DNA of 51,199 nucleotides, taken from assembly GCA_023666705.1 (NCBI GenBank), contig JAMPBO010000020.1, forward strand, positions 1 to 51,199, read 5' to 3'. Positions 31,388 through 39,327 of this stretch are shown one piece after another; position 1 is the first letter of the stretch; each line of letters opens with the position of its first letter. This stretch comes from Bacteroides sp. Lineage in GTDB: Bacteria > Bacillota > Clostridia > Lachnospirales > Lachnospiraceae. Under the pieces are notes generated by a model, which worked only from the letters and a program-made list of their open reading frames with translations, searched no databases and was not told the DNA's origin. A program made the translations under genes and the position numbers.

Positions 31388-32452
31388 TTATCCTGCAAGT
31401 TCATCAATCATATTCATAATGAGCGTGATGGAGTCGTGTCTTGTACTGCACTCCATTGCACGAATATAAGTATCCCTGTTTTTGTAGACGTAATTAATTG
31501 CTTCAAGTAAGGAAGTATCATTTACATCCTCTTCCATGAGAAGCTTGGCATAGCCGCTCTTGTCAAAGGACTGGGCATTTAATATCTGGTCCCCCCTGCT
31601 TGCTGCAAGGGAAAGCGGAATAAGAATGCTCGGCTTTTTCAGCGACAAAAGTTCACATATGGCATTTGCTCCTGCACGTGAGACAACAACATCTGCTAAG
31701 GCAAGCAGGTTTGCAAGCTCCTGCTTGATGTATTCGAATTGCACATAATTTTTCCTGTCTGTATAGGAACTGTTAAGGTTGCCTTTTCCGCACAGGTGAA
31801 TGACGTTAAAGGTTTCAAGTATACGGTCAAGACATGACCAAATTGCCTCGTTTACTTTTACGCTGCCTGAGCTTCCGCCTATAATGAGAAGTGTCGGACG
31901 TACCTCCATAAAGCCGCAAAAGGTCATGGCAGCAGCGGCATCCCCTTCAAACAGTTCCTTTCGTATCGGTGTTCCCGTTACAACTGCTTTGCCTGCAGGC
32001 AGATTGTCAACGGTTTCAGGAAAGTTACAGCAAATCTTATCTGCTTTTGGAATCGCTATTTTATTTGCTAGCCCGGGCGTCATGTCAGATTCATGTATAA
32101 TACAGGGAACCTTTTTTGAGCTGGCGGCAAGCACGACAGGAACGGAAACAAAGCCTCCCTTAGAGAAGACTACATCAGGCTTTAGCTCTTTCATAAGAGA
32201 TTTTGCCTGTGAAAAGCCCTTTATGACACGAAAAGGGTCGGATAGGTTTTTTAGGTCAAAATACCGCCTGAGCTTTCCTGTGGATATGCCATGGTATGGA
32301 ATACCGATATCTTCAATCAGCTTTTTTTCGATACCTTCATAGGAGCCAATATAGTGTATGTCATATCCTTTATCCTTAAGAAAAGGAACAAGTGCCATAT
32401 TTGGTGTGACATGCCCGGCGGTGCCGCCGCCCGTAAGTATTATTCTTTTCAT
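31388..32452 (-). CDS. murG: UDP-GlcNAc--lipid I GlcNAc transferase
   Basis: A GT28 enzyme adding GlcNAc to lipid I at the inner membrane face to make lipid II. N-terminal G-loops TGGGTAGHVTPN and FSKGGFVSVPV, the second-domain IIGGSSGSVKVN, and the donor-site SRAGANAICELLSLKKPSILIP block are all present. Length of 354 residues is standard. It is outside any division/cell-wall cluster here; its only same-strand neighbour is the small TSCPD gene 11 bases upstream, from which it is probably co-transcribed. Confidence 0.96.
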   Translation of the reverse strand: MKRIILTGGGTAGHVTPNMALVPFLKDKGYDIHYIGSYEGIEKKLIEDIGIPYHGISTGKLRRYFDLKNLSDPFRVIKGFSQAKSLMKELKPDVVFSKGGFVSVPVVLAASSKKVPCIIHESDMTPGLANKIAIPKADKICCNFPETVDNLPAGKAVVTGTPIRKELFEGDAAAAMTFCGFMEVRPTLLIIGGSSGSVKVNEAIWSCLDRILETFNVIHLCGKGNLNSSYTDRKNYVQFEYIKQELANLLALADVVVSRAGANAICELLSLKKPSILIPLSLAASRGDQILNAQSFDKSGYAKLLMEEDVNDTSLLEAINYVYKNRDTYIRAMECSTRHDSITLIMNMIDELAG

Positions 32453-32463
32453 AAATCCCTCCG

Positions 32464-32700
32464 CTATAAAGTCTGTTTGAGTGCCTTCGCAAGCTGGTCA
32501 GGACAGGACGTGTTTTTTGTACCACACTGAATGCCCTCAAGCCTTGCGATAACGTCTTCTACGTTCATCCCCTCAACTAACTTACTGATACCCTGAGTAT
32601 TTCCGTTACAGCCTCCAAGAAATTTTACATCGGTTAATTTGCCGTCAACTATGTTAAAGTCTATGGCAGCAGAGCAGGTTCCTGTTGTTTTATATCTCAT
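32464..32700 (-). CDS. TSCPD-domain protein (TIGR03905-like)
   Basis: A 78-residue protein ending with the family motif TSCPD (64-68). It keeps four cysteines (C9, C31, C59, C66) that could bind metal. The domain is otherwise known from the C-termini of some ribonucleotide reductases; free-standing versions have unknown function. ATG 32700 is chosen for AGAGGG upstream; an earlier ATG at 32784 lies within a leader hairpin. It probably forms a transcript with murG. Confidence 0.88.
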   Translation of the reverse strand: MRYKTTGTCSAAIDFNIVDGKLTDVKFLGGCNGNTQGISKLVEGMNVEDVIARLEGIQCGTKNTSCPDQLAKALKQTL

Positions 32701-32764
32701 AGTATATCCCTCTTTCTTTAGAATAAATCGCATGCCGCATGTTATCATTGATTTAATTATATTG

Positions 32765-32808
32765 GACCTAAGGACTCCTCCCACCTTCGGTGGGTCCCTC
32801 CTCAGGTC
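32765..32808 (-). repeat. Long palindromic stem-loop at the 5' end of the TSCPD-murG transcript
   Basis: CCCACC-TTC-GGTGGG (32780-32794) forms the core, and GACCTAAGGA/TCCTCAGGTC (32765-32774 with 32799-32808, one mismatch) forms an outer stem. On the minus strand it contains two GGAGG-like tracts. No T tract follows. It starts almost exactly where transcription from the promoter at 32811-32839 would begin. It could be a REP-like element or a regulatory leader. Confidence 0.6.
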
Positions 32809-32810
32809 AT

Positions 32811-32839
32811 ATTATATCACAACACATTAAGGTATTAAA
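32811..32839 (-). promoter_or_regulatory. Promoter of the TSCPD-murG unit
   Basis: Minus-strand TTTAAT (32839-32834), a 17-base spacer and TATAAT (32816-32811), preceded by TG in extended -10 position. In the remaining gap to 33074 I note GTGTA-AGAA-TACAC (33002-33015), a perfect small palindrome before the next gene, and nothing else. Confidence 0.5.
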
Positions 32840-33074
32840 GCAAGATTTCTGTCACGATATGTATTTATTTGTTGTTGGAAACTGCTTGATTTCTCAACTT
32901 CGCCTTTCTTATAATCACCACATCGAAATGTCAGTGGCAAAGAGAGCTGTGTAAACACTGTGGGTTTACCCGTATATTTGCAGTATATGCTGTTTTTGTG
33001 AGTGTAAGAATACACCTTGTATGTGACTGATGCGATAATGCTAAAAAATAATGAAAAATGAAAGAGGGAAAAGT

Positions 33075-33848
33075 ATGTTTGAAAGAATCATGGAAGTGGA
33101 TACATATGTTTACGTCCTGTGGGGGATAGGAGTGCTGGGGTTACTACTTAAAATGATGGCAAATACATACCTTAAATCTTTGATAAAGGCTTCTGAAAAT
33201 ATGGCATTGACGAAGAATAAAAAGCTTCAGATACTTGCAAGGAAATGTAAGAACAGGCAGAGCCTTGGAATAAGCGGAAAAAGCAGTGAAGCCTACGTTG
33301 ATAAGAACATACGTAATATGAGATTTATGGGGCGAACGTTTGCATTTTGGCAACAATGGGGTGTATCGCTTGCGTTGTTTGACTGTATGCTGATGGCAGG
33401 TGCATTTCTATATTATGATGTTTCGTGGCGGGGGAGTCCTGAAATGGTAGAGTTTTTAGCGAATGGAATTATGGTATGTGCATTTTTATTTGCACTTGAG
33501 AATATATTTGTAATTAAGAATAAAGTGGAAATATTGAAAGCAAATATCAGGGATTATATTGACAACCTGACACCTGCGAGGGAGTATGCCATGCAGCGTG
33601 CAACGCTAAGACCGACGGTAAAAGGGGAGGCTGCGGTCACCGAGGCAAAGGTGTACGATGAAGATACAGGGCAGGCATCTTCCGAAATGGTAAACCAAAT
33701 AAAGCAGGTTGTAAAACAGCGGCAGCGAATGGATGCATCTTCGGAGGAAGCTGCCGGGAAACAGGAGAACCCTGTGGAGGAACGAGCCTCTCCGCAGATT
33801 GAGAGTGATAAAGTCCTTGACAGCTTTCTAAAGGAATTTTTCTCTTGA
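33075..33848 (+). CDS. Conserved membrane protein of unknown function
   Basis: A 257-residue protein with one N-terminal membrane segment (about 9-28), a basic helical stretch (about 45-85), two further segments (about 97-115 and 130-150), and a charged, disordered C-terminal tail of about 100 residues rich in Glu, Gln and Lys. The tail ends in DSFLKEFFS. GAGGG precedes ATG 33075. The stop overlaps the TTG start of the PdaA-like gene, so the two are translated together. That suggests a role at the cell wall or in sporulation, but I do not recognise the family. Confidence 0.8.
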   Translation: MFERIMEVDTYVYVLWGIGVLGLLLKMMANTYLKSLIKASENMALTKNKKLQILARKCKNRQSLGISGKSSEAYVDKNIRNMRFMGRTFAFWQQWGVSLALFDCMLMAGAFLYYDVSWRGSPEMVEFLANGIMVCAFLFALENIFVIKNKVEILKANIRDYIDNLTPAREYAMQRATLRPTVKGEAAVTEAKVYDEDTGQASSEMVNQIKQVVKQRQRMDASSEEAAGKQENPVEERASPQIESDKVLDSFLKEFFS

Positions 33849-34855
33849 AAAAGAAAATATTTGTTTTATGTGCAGCGGCTATTGTAGTAATTGTGTTTTT
33901 GGTTAGGGGAGGGTATCTGTCATGTCTTCTTCATGATTTGAAATTTATAACTTATAAAAATGAGACTGGTGGTGGTACAGAAGATGGCATTTATGAAAAC
34001 AATGGGGAAAGTGAAAATACGGATAGTGATGCAAAGGTCGGTGAAATCAAGGAGGATACCCGATATCAATGTATTCCGATTGTGAGTCAGATTAAAGACA
34101 AGGAAGAATATTATAAGTGCTCCAACGAAAAGTATGCATGGTGGTTTAAAAGGAATGATGCCCATGAGCCAAGTGGCTGTGATGATGCCCTAAATCTCGC
34201 AGAGTATAGCGCCTACTATGTGGATTACAGGGTTTTAAAGGAAGGGGTAAATGCAACACCAGGCGATGCTTCCTTCTCGTTGGATGAAAAGATAATTTAT
34301 TTAACATTTGATTGCGGATATGAAAACGGATATACGGAGCAGATATTAGATGTGCTTCGTGATGAAGATGTTCCTGCATGTTTTTTTGTTACAAAGACAT
34401 ACATACGTGACAATGCTGCACTGGCGAAAAGAATGAAAGAGGATGGTCATCAGGTTGGAAATCATACCATAACCCATCCGTCCATGCCTACAAAGTCATA
34501 TGAGGAAATCATTGAAGAGGTCGAGGGAACTGCTGATTATATGAAAGAGGTGACAGGATATGATATGGATCCGTACCTGCGTCCGCCTATGGGGGAATAC
34601 AGTGCCAGAACTCTTGCAATTACCCGTGACTTAGGTTACAAAACGATATTTTGGAGCATGGCATATTTGGATTATGATGTAAACAAGCAACCAGGAGCCG
34701 ACTATGTTATCAAGCATTTTGAAAAATATCATCACAGTGGGGCAATTGTTTTAATGCATAATGTTTCGGAGTCAAATAAGGATGCACTGGAAACAGTTAT
34801 AAAAAATTTAAAGAAAGAGGGTTATCGCTTTGCAAGCTTAAATGAATTACCGTAG
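33845..34855 (+). CDS. Polysaccharide deacetylase, PdaA-like (CE4 family)
   Basis: A membrane-anchored or secreted NodB-fold deacetylase. The signal/anchor segment is residues 4-20, followed by an acidic linker. The catalytic domain spans about 150-336: TFDCGYENGY with the base D156, the metal pair H207 and H211 in HTITHPSM, RPPMGEYS (246-253), and a C-terminal IVLMHNVS. This subgroup includes PdaA, which makes muramic delta-lactam in spore cortex so that germination enzymes recognise it. That role fits the spore genes elsewhere but is not proven. The start is TTG, in a TTGA overlap with the preceding gene, with AAGGAA upstream. Confidence 0.92.
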   Translation: MKKKIFVLCAAAIVVIVFLVRGGYLSCLLHDLKFITYKNETGGGTEDGIYENNGESENTDSDAKVGEIKEDTRYQCIPIVSQIKDKEEYYKCSNEKYAWWFKRNDAHEPSGCDDALNLAEYSAYYVDYRVLKEGVNATPGDASFSLDEKIIYLTFDCGYENGYTEQILDVLRDEDVPACFFVTKTYIRDNAALAKRMKEDGHQVGNHTITHPSMPTKSYEEIIEEVEGTADYMKEVTGYDMDPYLRPPMGEYSARTLAITRDLGYKTIFWSMAYLDYDVNKQPGADYVIKHFEKYHHSGAIVLMHNVSESNKDALETVIKNLKKEGYRFASLNELP

Positions 34856-34922
34856 GATTTGGAGGCTGCCGCATTAAGAGATTTTTCAATATAAAGCCTT
34901 TGAATACCGCTACTCCCGCCGT

Positions 34923-35015
34923 CTGCATCATATTGCTTATACCATAACATAAAGCACGCTTTCGCCCGATGAAAGACGTAACAGTTTTTATTATGGGGTA
35001 AGCGATATGATGCAG
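34923..35015. other. 93-base near-continuous hairpin next to an XRE gene
   Basis: The 25-base left arm (34923-34947, starting CTGCATCATAT) pairs with the right arm (34991-35015, ending ATATGATGCAG) with only a few mismatches or G-U pairs. An inner stem ACGCTTTC/GAAAGACGT around a GCCCGAT loop (34958-34979) sits within. There is no T tract. It occupies most of the 239-base gap after the deacetylase gene. It could be an RNA element, a protein-binding palindrome or a relic of a mobile element end. Confidence 0.6.
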
Positions 35016-35094
35016 GCCGCTTTGAGTAATATTATGCCTGATGGTGTGGGTAATGTCCTGAAAATTTTAAGAAAAATAATCAATTATCAATCTA

Positions 35095-35298
35095 TCAATC
35101 TGTAAATTTCACAATATCATTTGGCGTACAATCCAGTGTTTTACAAAGTTTTTCCAAGGTAACCAGCGTTATACTCTTATTTGCTTTAATACGGGAAATT
35201 GTCGTTGGGTCAATGCCATTTCGTATCAGCTTATATTGGCTGCATTTCTTCTCTGCCATTGTTTTCCATAAAGGTTCATAGTTAATAATAGTAATCAC
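35095..35298 (-). CDS. Small XRE-type HTH regulator
   Basis: A 67-residue protein that is almost entirely one helix-turn-helix domain (YKLIRNGIDPTTISRIKANK, then LEKLCKTLDCTPNDIV). AGGAGGTGA precedes the ATG. Such minimal XRE proteins occur as stand-alone regulators, antitoxins or remnants of mobile elements; no toxin gene lies beside it. It is flanked downstream by the large hairpin at 34923-35015, a possible target. Confidence 0.9.
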   Translation of the reverse strand: MITIINYEPLWKTMAEKKCSQYKLIRNGIDPTTISRIKANKSITLVTLEKLCKTLDCTPNDIVKFTD

Positions 35299-35387
35299 CT
35301 CCTAATCTCCCCTACCGTTTCAAGTATTTTATCCTTGTTATGTTTTTTTTCATATCATGTAAAATTACATTGTGTTAAAAAACATTA

Positions 35388-35416
35388 TGGACAATTCCAT
35401 ATGATTGGTGTATACT
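35388..35416 (+). promoter_or_regulatory. Sigma-A promoter of the secreted amidase gene
   Basis: TGGACA (35388-35393), a 17-base spacer and TATACT (35411-35416). The leader to ATG 35633 is about 210 bases; I see no recognised riboswitch in it. The remainder of the gap from 35299 is A/T-rich without a gene. Confidence 0.6.
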
Positions 35417-35632
35417 GAAAACTACTTTAGGATATGTAATAGGCGAAGGAATATACATCGCATAATATGATGGTTCTTTTATAAAAAGGGGTAGCGGAGG
35501 TGGTTAGAATACTTCAAAGACAAAGCATGAAAATAAGTTGAAAGGATTACAGTACAATGAGAAATGTCTGACAATGTATTTAATGAATATTAGTGTTAGA
35601 TGAATGGCATTCAAAGGGATGGAGGGAAAAGT

Positions 35633-37918
35633 ATGAATGTTAAAAAGTTTTTTAATCAAAAAGATGTCAATAAGATTACACGGCGGTTAAAACGAGCGAT
35701 TAGTCTTGTTCTTACGGCAGTTATGCTTGTTACATTAGCACCGCAGACAATGTTGTTTGATGTACAGAATGTAAAAGCAGCAGCGGCATATAATCCGCAA
35801 GCAGCGGCTAATTATGCGTTGCAGTATACAGATGAAAGTGGGGGAAGTGATACAAGCTCATATAATAAGGAGTATTCTTATTTTAGCGGAAATGATTGTG
35901 CGAATTTTGTGTCGCAATGTTTGGTGGCTGGAGGTTTGCAGACAGATTCGAATTGGTATAAATATTCTCAAAGTTGGAAAAGGGCAGATTACTTGTATGA
36001 ATGGTTTAAATCGAAGGATGAATATAAAAATTTAATTGTTAAAAATCCGTCTGCATCACAGGTAAAAATAGGAGACCCAATATTTTATGTATGGGGAACA
36101 GAGGATTTGTCTAAGACGAATCCGAATGATATCGATCATGCAGGAATTTGCACGGGCTATGACAGCAACGGAAATCCACTTGTTTCTGCACATTCAAATA
36201 ATAGAAAAAATTATTCTTCCTGGAAAATGGGAGCAGGTGCAGTTTATGTTGTAAGATTGGATCAATTAAATACTAATAAGGAACCTATAGGTTGCTTTGA
36301 TGAGGTTGAATCTCAAGGAGCTCAAAAAATAAGAATTAAAGGTTGGGCTTATGACCCTGATGAACCTTCTAAGTCTATAGATGTTCATGTTTATATAGGC
36401 AGTGTTGCAGGGGAACCCAATGCGGAAGTAATTGCAATACCGACAAATATATGCAGAACTGATGTTAATAAGATTCATGGTATAAGTGGTAACCATGGAT
36501 TTGATGTTACCATAACAGTTAATAAAAATGGAAATCAGCCTATAAATATATATGCAATAGACTCTGCATTAGGAAACAATCCACAAATTGGGACAAAAAA
36601 TGTAACAATAGTTGCAGATACAGAAACTCCTAATGTGACGGATGCCAAAATTTTTAATGTGACGTCAGATGGGTATGATGTATCTTTTAAGGTAAGTGAC
36701 AATGTTGGGGTTACTAGGGTTGAGTGTCCTACATGGACTGCAAAAGATGGACAGGATGACATAGTATGGTATAAAGCAACAGTTAAGGATGGGGTTGCAA
36801 CATGTCATGTTAATAGAGCAGAACATAATAATGAATATGGAATATATATAAGCCATGCATATGCATGGGATGCTCAGGGAAACAAACAATATGCTTCATT
36901 AAGTGTAACACTTACAGATGAGACGGTGTCAAGTCATACACATACTTGGACAAAGAAAGTGGTATCTCAACCGACATGTGACAAAACAGGAAGCAATTTA
37001 TACACATGTAAAGAATGTGGCAGTACATACAGTGAAAGCGTTGAGGCAATTGGACATAGGTATGCAAATTACATTTCCAATAACAATGCAACATGTATAA
37101 ATGACGGTACAGCAACAGCAACATGTACAACATGCGGAAAATTAAATACGGTTATTCTGAAAAATTCTGCAACAGGTGTACATATATGGGATAAAGGAAC
37201 GATAATAAAGAACCCGACTACAACAGAAAATGGAAGCAAATTATATGTTTGTTCAGTATGTGGTGAGACAAAAACAGAAGTATTGCCAGTAAAGATTAGT
37301 GTGGATATTCCTGAGGAGCCAACGCCGCAAAAGCCGACTGTCACAGTTCCAAAGGTTGGTGACACCTTTAAGGACACCAAATCAAGGGCACAGTATAAGA
37401 TTACAGGTAAGCAGACCGTTTCATTCATAAAGACAACCGCAACATCAGGTAAGGTAACTATACCTGCAACGGTTACATATAAGGGCAAAACATTCAAGGT
37501 GACAGCTATATACAAAGGAGCATTCAAAAATAAGACAGGCATTACCGCAGTTACCTTTGGCAAAAACATTACATCGGTTGGAAGTGAAGCCTTTAGTGGC
37601 TGTAAAAAGCTTAAGACGGTAACCCTTAATGTAAACCTGACAAAGATGGATGAGAGAGCTTTTTATAAATGTACGGCACTCACTACTATTACGATACCTA
37701 AGAATGTAAAGCAAATCGGCAAGCAGGCATTCTATGGCTGCAAGAAGCTAAAGAGTATTACAATCAAGACAACGAAGCTGAAAAATGCAAGTGTCGGCTC
37801 AAATGCGTTCAAAGGCATCTACTCCAAGGCAACCATAAAAGTACCTAAGAGCAAAAAGGCGGCATATAAGAAGCTGATAAAAAGCAAGGGTGCAGGCAAG
37901 AACGTAAAATATAAGTAA
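35633..37918 (+). CDS. Secreted modular protein: amidase_6-like domain, Cys-pair repeats and BspA-type LRRs
   Basis: A 761-residue exported protein starting at ATG 35633 behind GGAGGG. A signal peptide covers about 20-50 (ending VKAAAA). About 51-215 is an amidase_6-type papain-fold domain, with C89 in GNDCANFVSQC and H169 in DIDHAGIC as likely catalytic pair. Two beta domains follow (about 220-330 and 335-435). Next comes a region with repeated CxxC motifs (LYTCKECGSTY, CTTCGK, VCSVCGE; about 440-560) ending in a Pro-rich linker. The C-terminus (about 575-761) is BspA-like leucine-rich repeats (AFSGCKKLKTVTL, AFYKCTALTTITIPKNV) closing with a Lys-rich IKVPKSKKAAYKKLIKS. It probably acts outside the cell on peptides or wall material. 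Confidence 0.9.
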   Translation: MNVKKFFNQKDVNKITRRLKRAISLVLTAVMLVTLAPQTMLFDVQNVKAAAAYNPQAAANYALQYTDESGGSDTSSYNKEYSYFSGNDCANFVSQCLVAGGLQTDSNWYKYSQSWKRADYLYEWFKSKDEYKNLIVKNPSASQVKIGDPIFYVWGTEDLSKTNPNDIDHAGICTGYDSNGNPLVSAHSNNRKNYSSWKMGAGAVYVVRLDQLNTNKEPIGCFDEVESQGAQKIRIKGWAYDPDEPSKSIDVHVYIGSVAGEPNAEVIAIPTNICRTDVNKIHGISGNHGFDVTITVNKNGNQPINIYAIDSALGNNPQIGTKNVTIVADTETPNVTDAKIFNVTSDGYDVSFKVSDNVGVTRVECPTWTAKDGQDDIVWYKATVKDGVATCHVNRAEHNNEYGIYISHAYAWDAQGNKQYASLSVTLTDETVSSHTHTWTKKVVSQPTCDKTGSNLYTCKECGSTYSESVEAIGHRYANYISNNNATCINDGTATATCTTCGKLNTVILKNSATGVHIWDKGTIIKNPTTTENGSKLYVCSVCGETKTEVLPVKISVDIPEEPTPQKPTVTVPKVGDTFKDTKSRAQYKITGKQTVSFIKTTATSGKVTIPATVTYKGKTFKVTAIYKGAFKNKTGITAVTFGKNITSVGSEAFSGCKKLKTVTLNVNLTKMDERAFYKCTALTTITIPKNVKQIGKQAFYGCKKLKSITIKTTKLKNASVGSNAFKGIYSKATIKVPKSKKAAYKKLIKSKGAGKNVKYK

Positions 37919-37926
37919 TGAAAAAC

Positions 37927-37960
37927 AGGCAGGCGGAAAACCGCCTGCCTTATTATTTGT
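37927..37960. terminator. Bidirectional terminator
   Basis: A 10-base GC-rich stem, AGGCAGGCGG/CCGCCTGCCT (37927-37936 with 37941-37950), with an AAAA loop. The plus side is followed by TTATTATTT and the minus side by GTTTTTC, so it serves both convergent genes. Confidence 0.9.
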
Positions 37961-37974
37961 ATTTGCAAATACTA

Positions 37975-38799
37975 TTATTTAGAAAGTTCAGCTTTTAGCT
38001 CTGTTATCTGTTCGATGGTAAGCCCTGAGTATTCGGAAATTTCCGCAACAGACAATTTGCCAGCTTTCAGCATTTTTATGGCTAACTGTTTTGCACCCTG
38101 TTCTAAACCATCCTCAACGCCTTCTTCATATTTTTCCCGATAATGCATTTCTAACGTCATATATTCAATCCTCCACTTCTCCTTACTTCTAACGGACTTA
38201 ACCGCTGTCTCCAGTTCTTTTGTAAATGCATCCGATGCCGCCTGCCCATCTATGTAATTTAACAGTCGTTTCATTTCAGGGGTTACATCGTCCATTGTCC
38301 CTTTGGTATTTAATATTATTTTCGTTGTCTCATCGCCAAGTCCGATGTCGTAATCCTGTAGGCATCTGTTTTCAAATGTGTAAATATGCCGTCCCTTGCC
38401 AAATAAGTCAAAGGTGCAGATAAAAATGACAAAGCTCCGTTTTAGGTCTTGGTAGTCCCCACCCTTTTCCAGTATGTTCAGGTCTATTATCCCCTGATAA
38501 TACCTTGAACGTTTTGGCAGATTTTTATTTATGGATACCTGCATTTCTATATTATATACCGTACTTTTGTCATCTTCAACATAAACATCAAGCCTTACAG
38601 ACTTTGCATCTGCCGCAAGGTCTATTGTTTCCTGCGTTCTTGGATATTTTATGTCTGATATACGGATACCAAGTATTGTTTCCAGAAACGGCTTGCAGTA
38701 CTTGGGGTTCCGCATAATAACCCCAAACATGAAATCATCCTTAAGTTCCAGTTCCTCAAAGCGTTTGACGTTTTTCTTTTCGTTCTTGTTTTTGTTCAT
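37975..38799 (-). CDS. Rpn-family PD-(D/E)XK nuclease protein
   Basis: A 274-residue member of the recombination-promoting nuclease (Rpn)/PDDEXK_2 family, often labelled a transposase-like nuclease. The N-terminus LKDDFMFGVIMRNPK is characteristic. The active site is D71 in VRLDVYV and E85-x-Q87 in YNIEMQ. The C-terminal ~60 residues (KYEEGVEDGLEQGAKQLAIK, then an HTH-like stretch) form the variable tail typical of these proteins. Such genes are abundant in Lachnospiraceae and occur singly. Characterised relatives cut DNA and promote recombination or act in phage defence. AGGAG precedes the ATG. Confidence 0.92.
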   Translation of the reverse strand: MNKNKNEKKNVKRFEELELKDDFMFGVIMRNPKYCKPFLETILGIRISDIKYPRTQETIDLAADAKSVRLDVYVEDDKSTVYNIEMQVSINKNLPKRSRYYQGIIDLNILEKGGDYQDLKRSFVIFICTFDLFGKGRHIYTFENRCLQDYDIGLGDETTKIILNTKGTMDDVTPEMKRLLNYIDGQAASDAFTKELETAVKSVRSKEKWRIEYMTLEMHYREKYEEGVEDGLEQGAKQLAIKMLKAGKLSVAEISEYSGLTIEQITELKAELSK

Positions 38800-39327
38800 T
38801 CAATCTCCTCCCTTGTCCTTTGGACATGTACCATGGTTTTACAGAGTCCTTTCGAAACTTATCATCGTGTAAAACCAAATTTGTTGCCAGTAATAGTCAA
38901 TCACATCAGGCAGAGAAGCGTATTGAACAAATATATTTTGTTGTTCTCAAACAGCACTCCGCTGCCTATTTTTGTGAAATAAAGCATCGAAGTTTATTTG
39001 ATAACAGATTCGTCAAAGACCGGCTAAGCCGTAAAATTAAATCGAATACAATGCTTCAAGGACATTGTATTACATGTATATAGTAAATACAAGTGATTTT
39101 TTTGTGAATAATAAAATGAGTACACTGTATGACATTTTTTAAAAATACTATGAAAAATAAGGAAATATGTTATAATTAATTAAATATTGGTGTGAGACAT
39201 CCCGTATCACAGGCTGAAACGTAAATATCGATATGATAATCAAGGATATGATGATATTCTGGAATCATTCCTTTACTGGCAGGAAATCAGATTTGTAGGA
39301 CGATTATTTTAAATAAGGAAGTGCTAT
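38800..39327. other. 528-base non-coding gap before the diguanylate cyclase operon
   Basis: No convincing gene on either strand. I see a perfect 9-base-stem hairpin AATACAATG/CATTGTATT (39045-39053 with 39063-39071), a smaller GAACAA/TTGTTC hairpin near 38927-38949, and an extended -10 promoter TG-T-TATAAT (39168-39176) that probably drives the operon at 39328. No c-di-GMP riboswitch consensus was found, although the next gene makes that signal. Confidence 0.5.

Noticed and set aside
37069-37569. 166-codon minus-strand frame opposite the secreted amidase
   Set aside because: Mirror translation of the repetitive Thr/Lys-rich coding strand; the plus-strand protein is clearly real.
37975-38799. 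Complete insertion sequence around the Rpn gene
   Set aside because: Rpn proteins are sometimes labelled transposase-like, but no terminal inverted repeats or target duplications were seen.
38820-39083. 87-codon open frame in the 528-base gap
   Set aside because: No ribosome site, no family resemblance, unlikely residue composition; it spans hairpins.
39168-39327. c-di-GMP riboswitch before the diguanylate cyclase operon
   Set aside because: The conserved core and tetraloop/receptor elements of GEMM-type riboswitches are absent.
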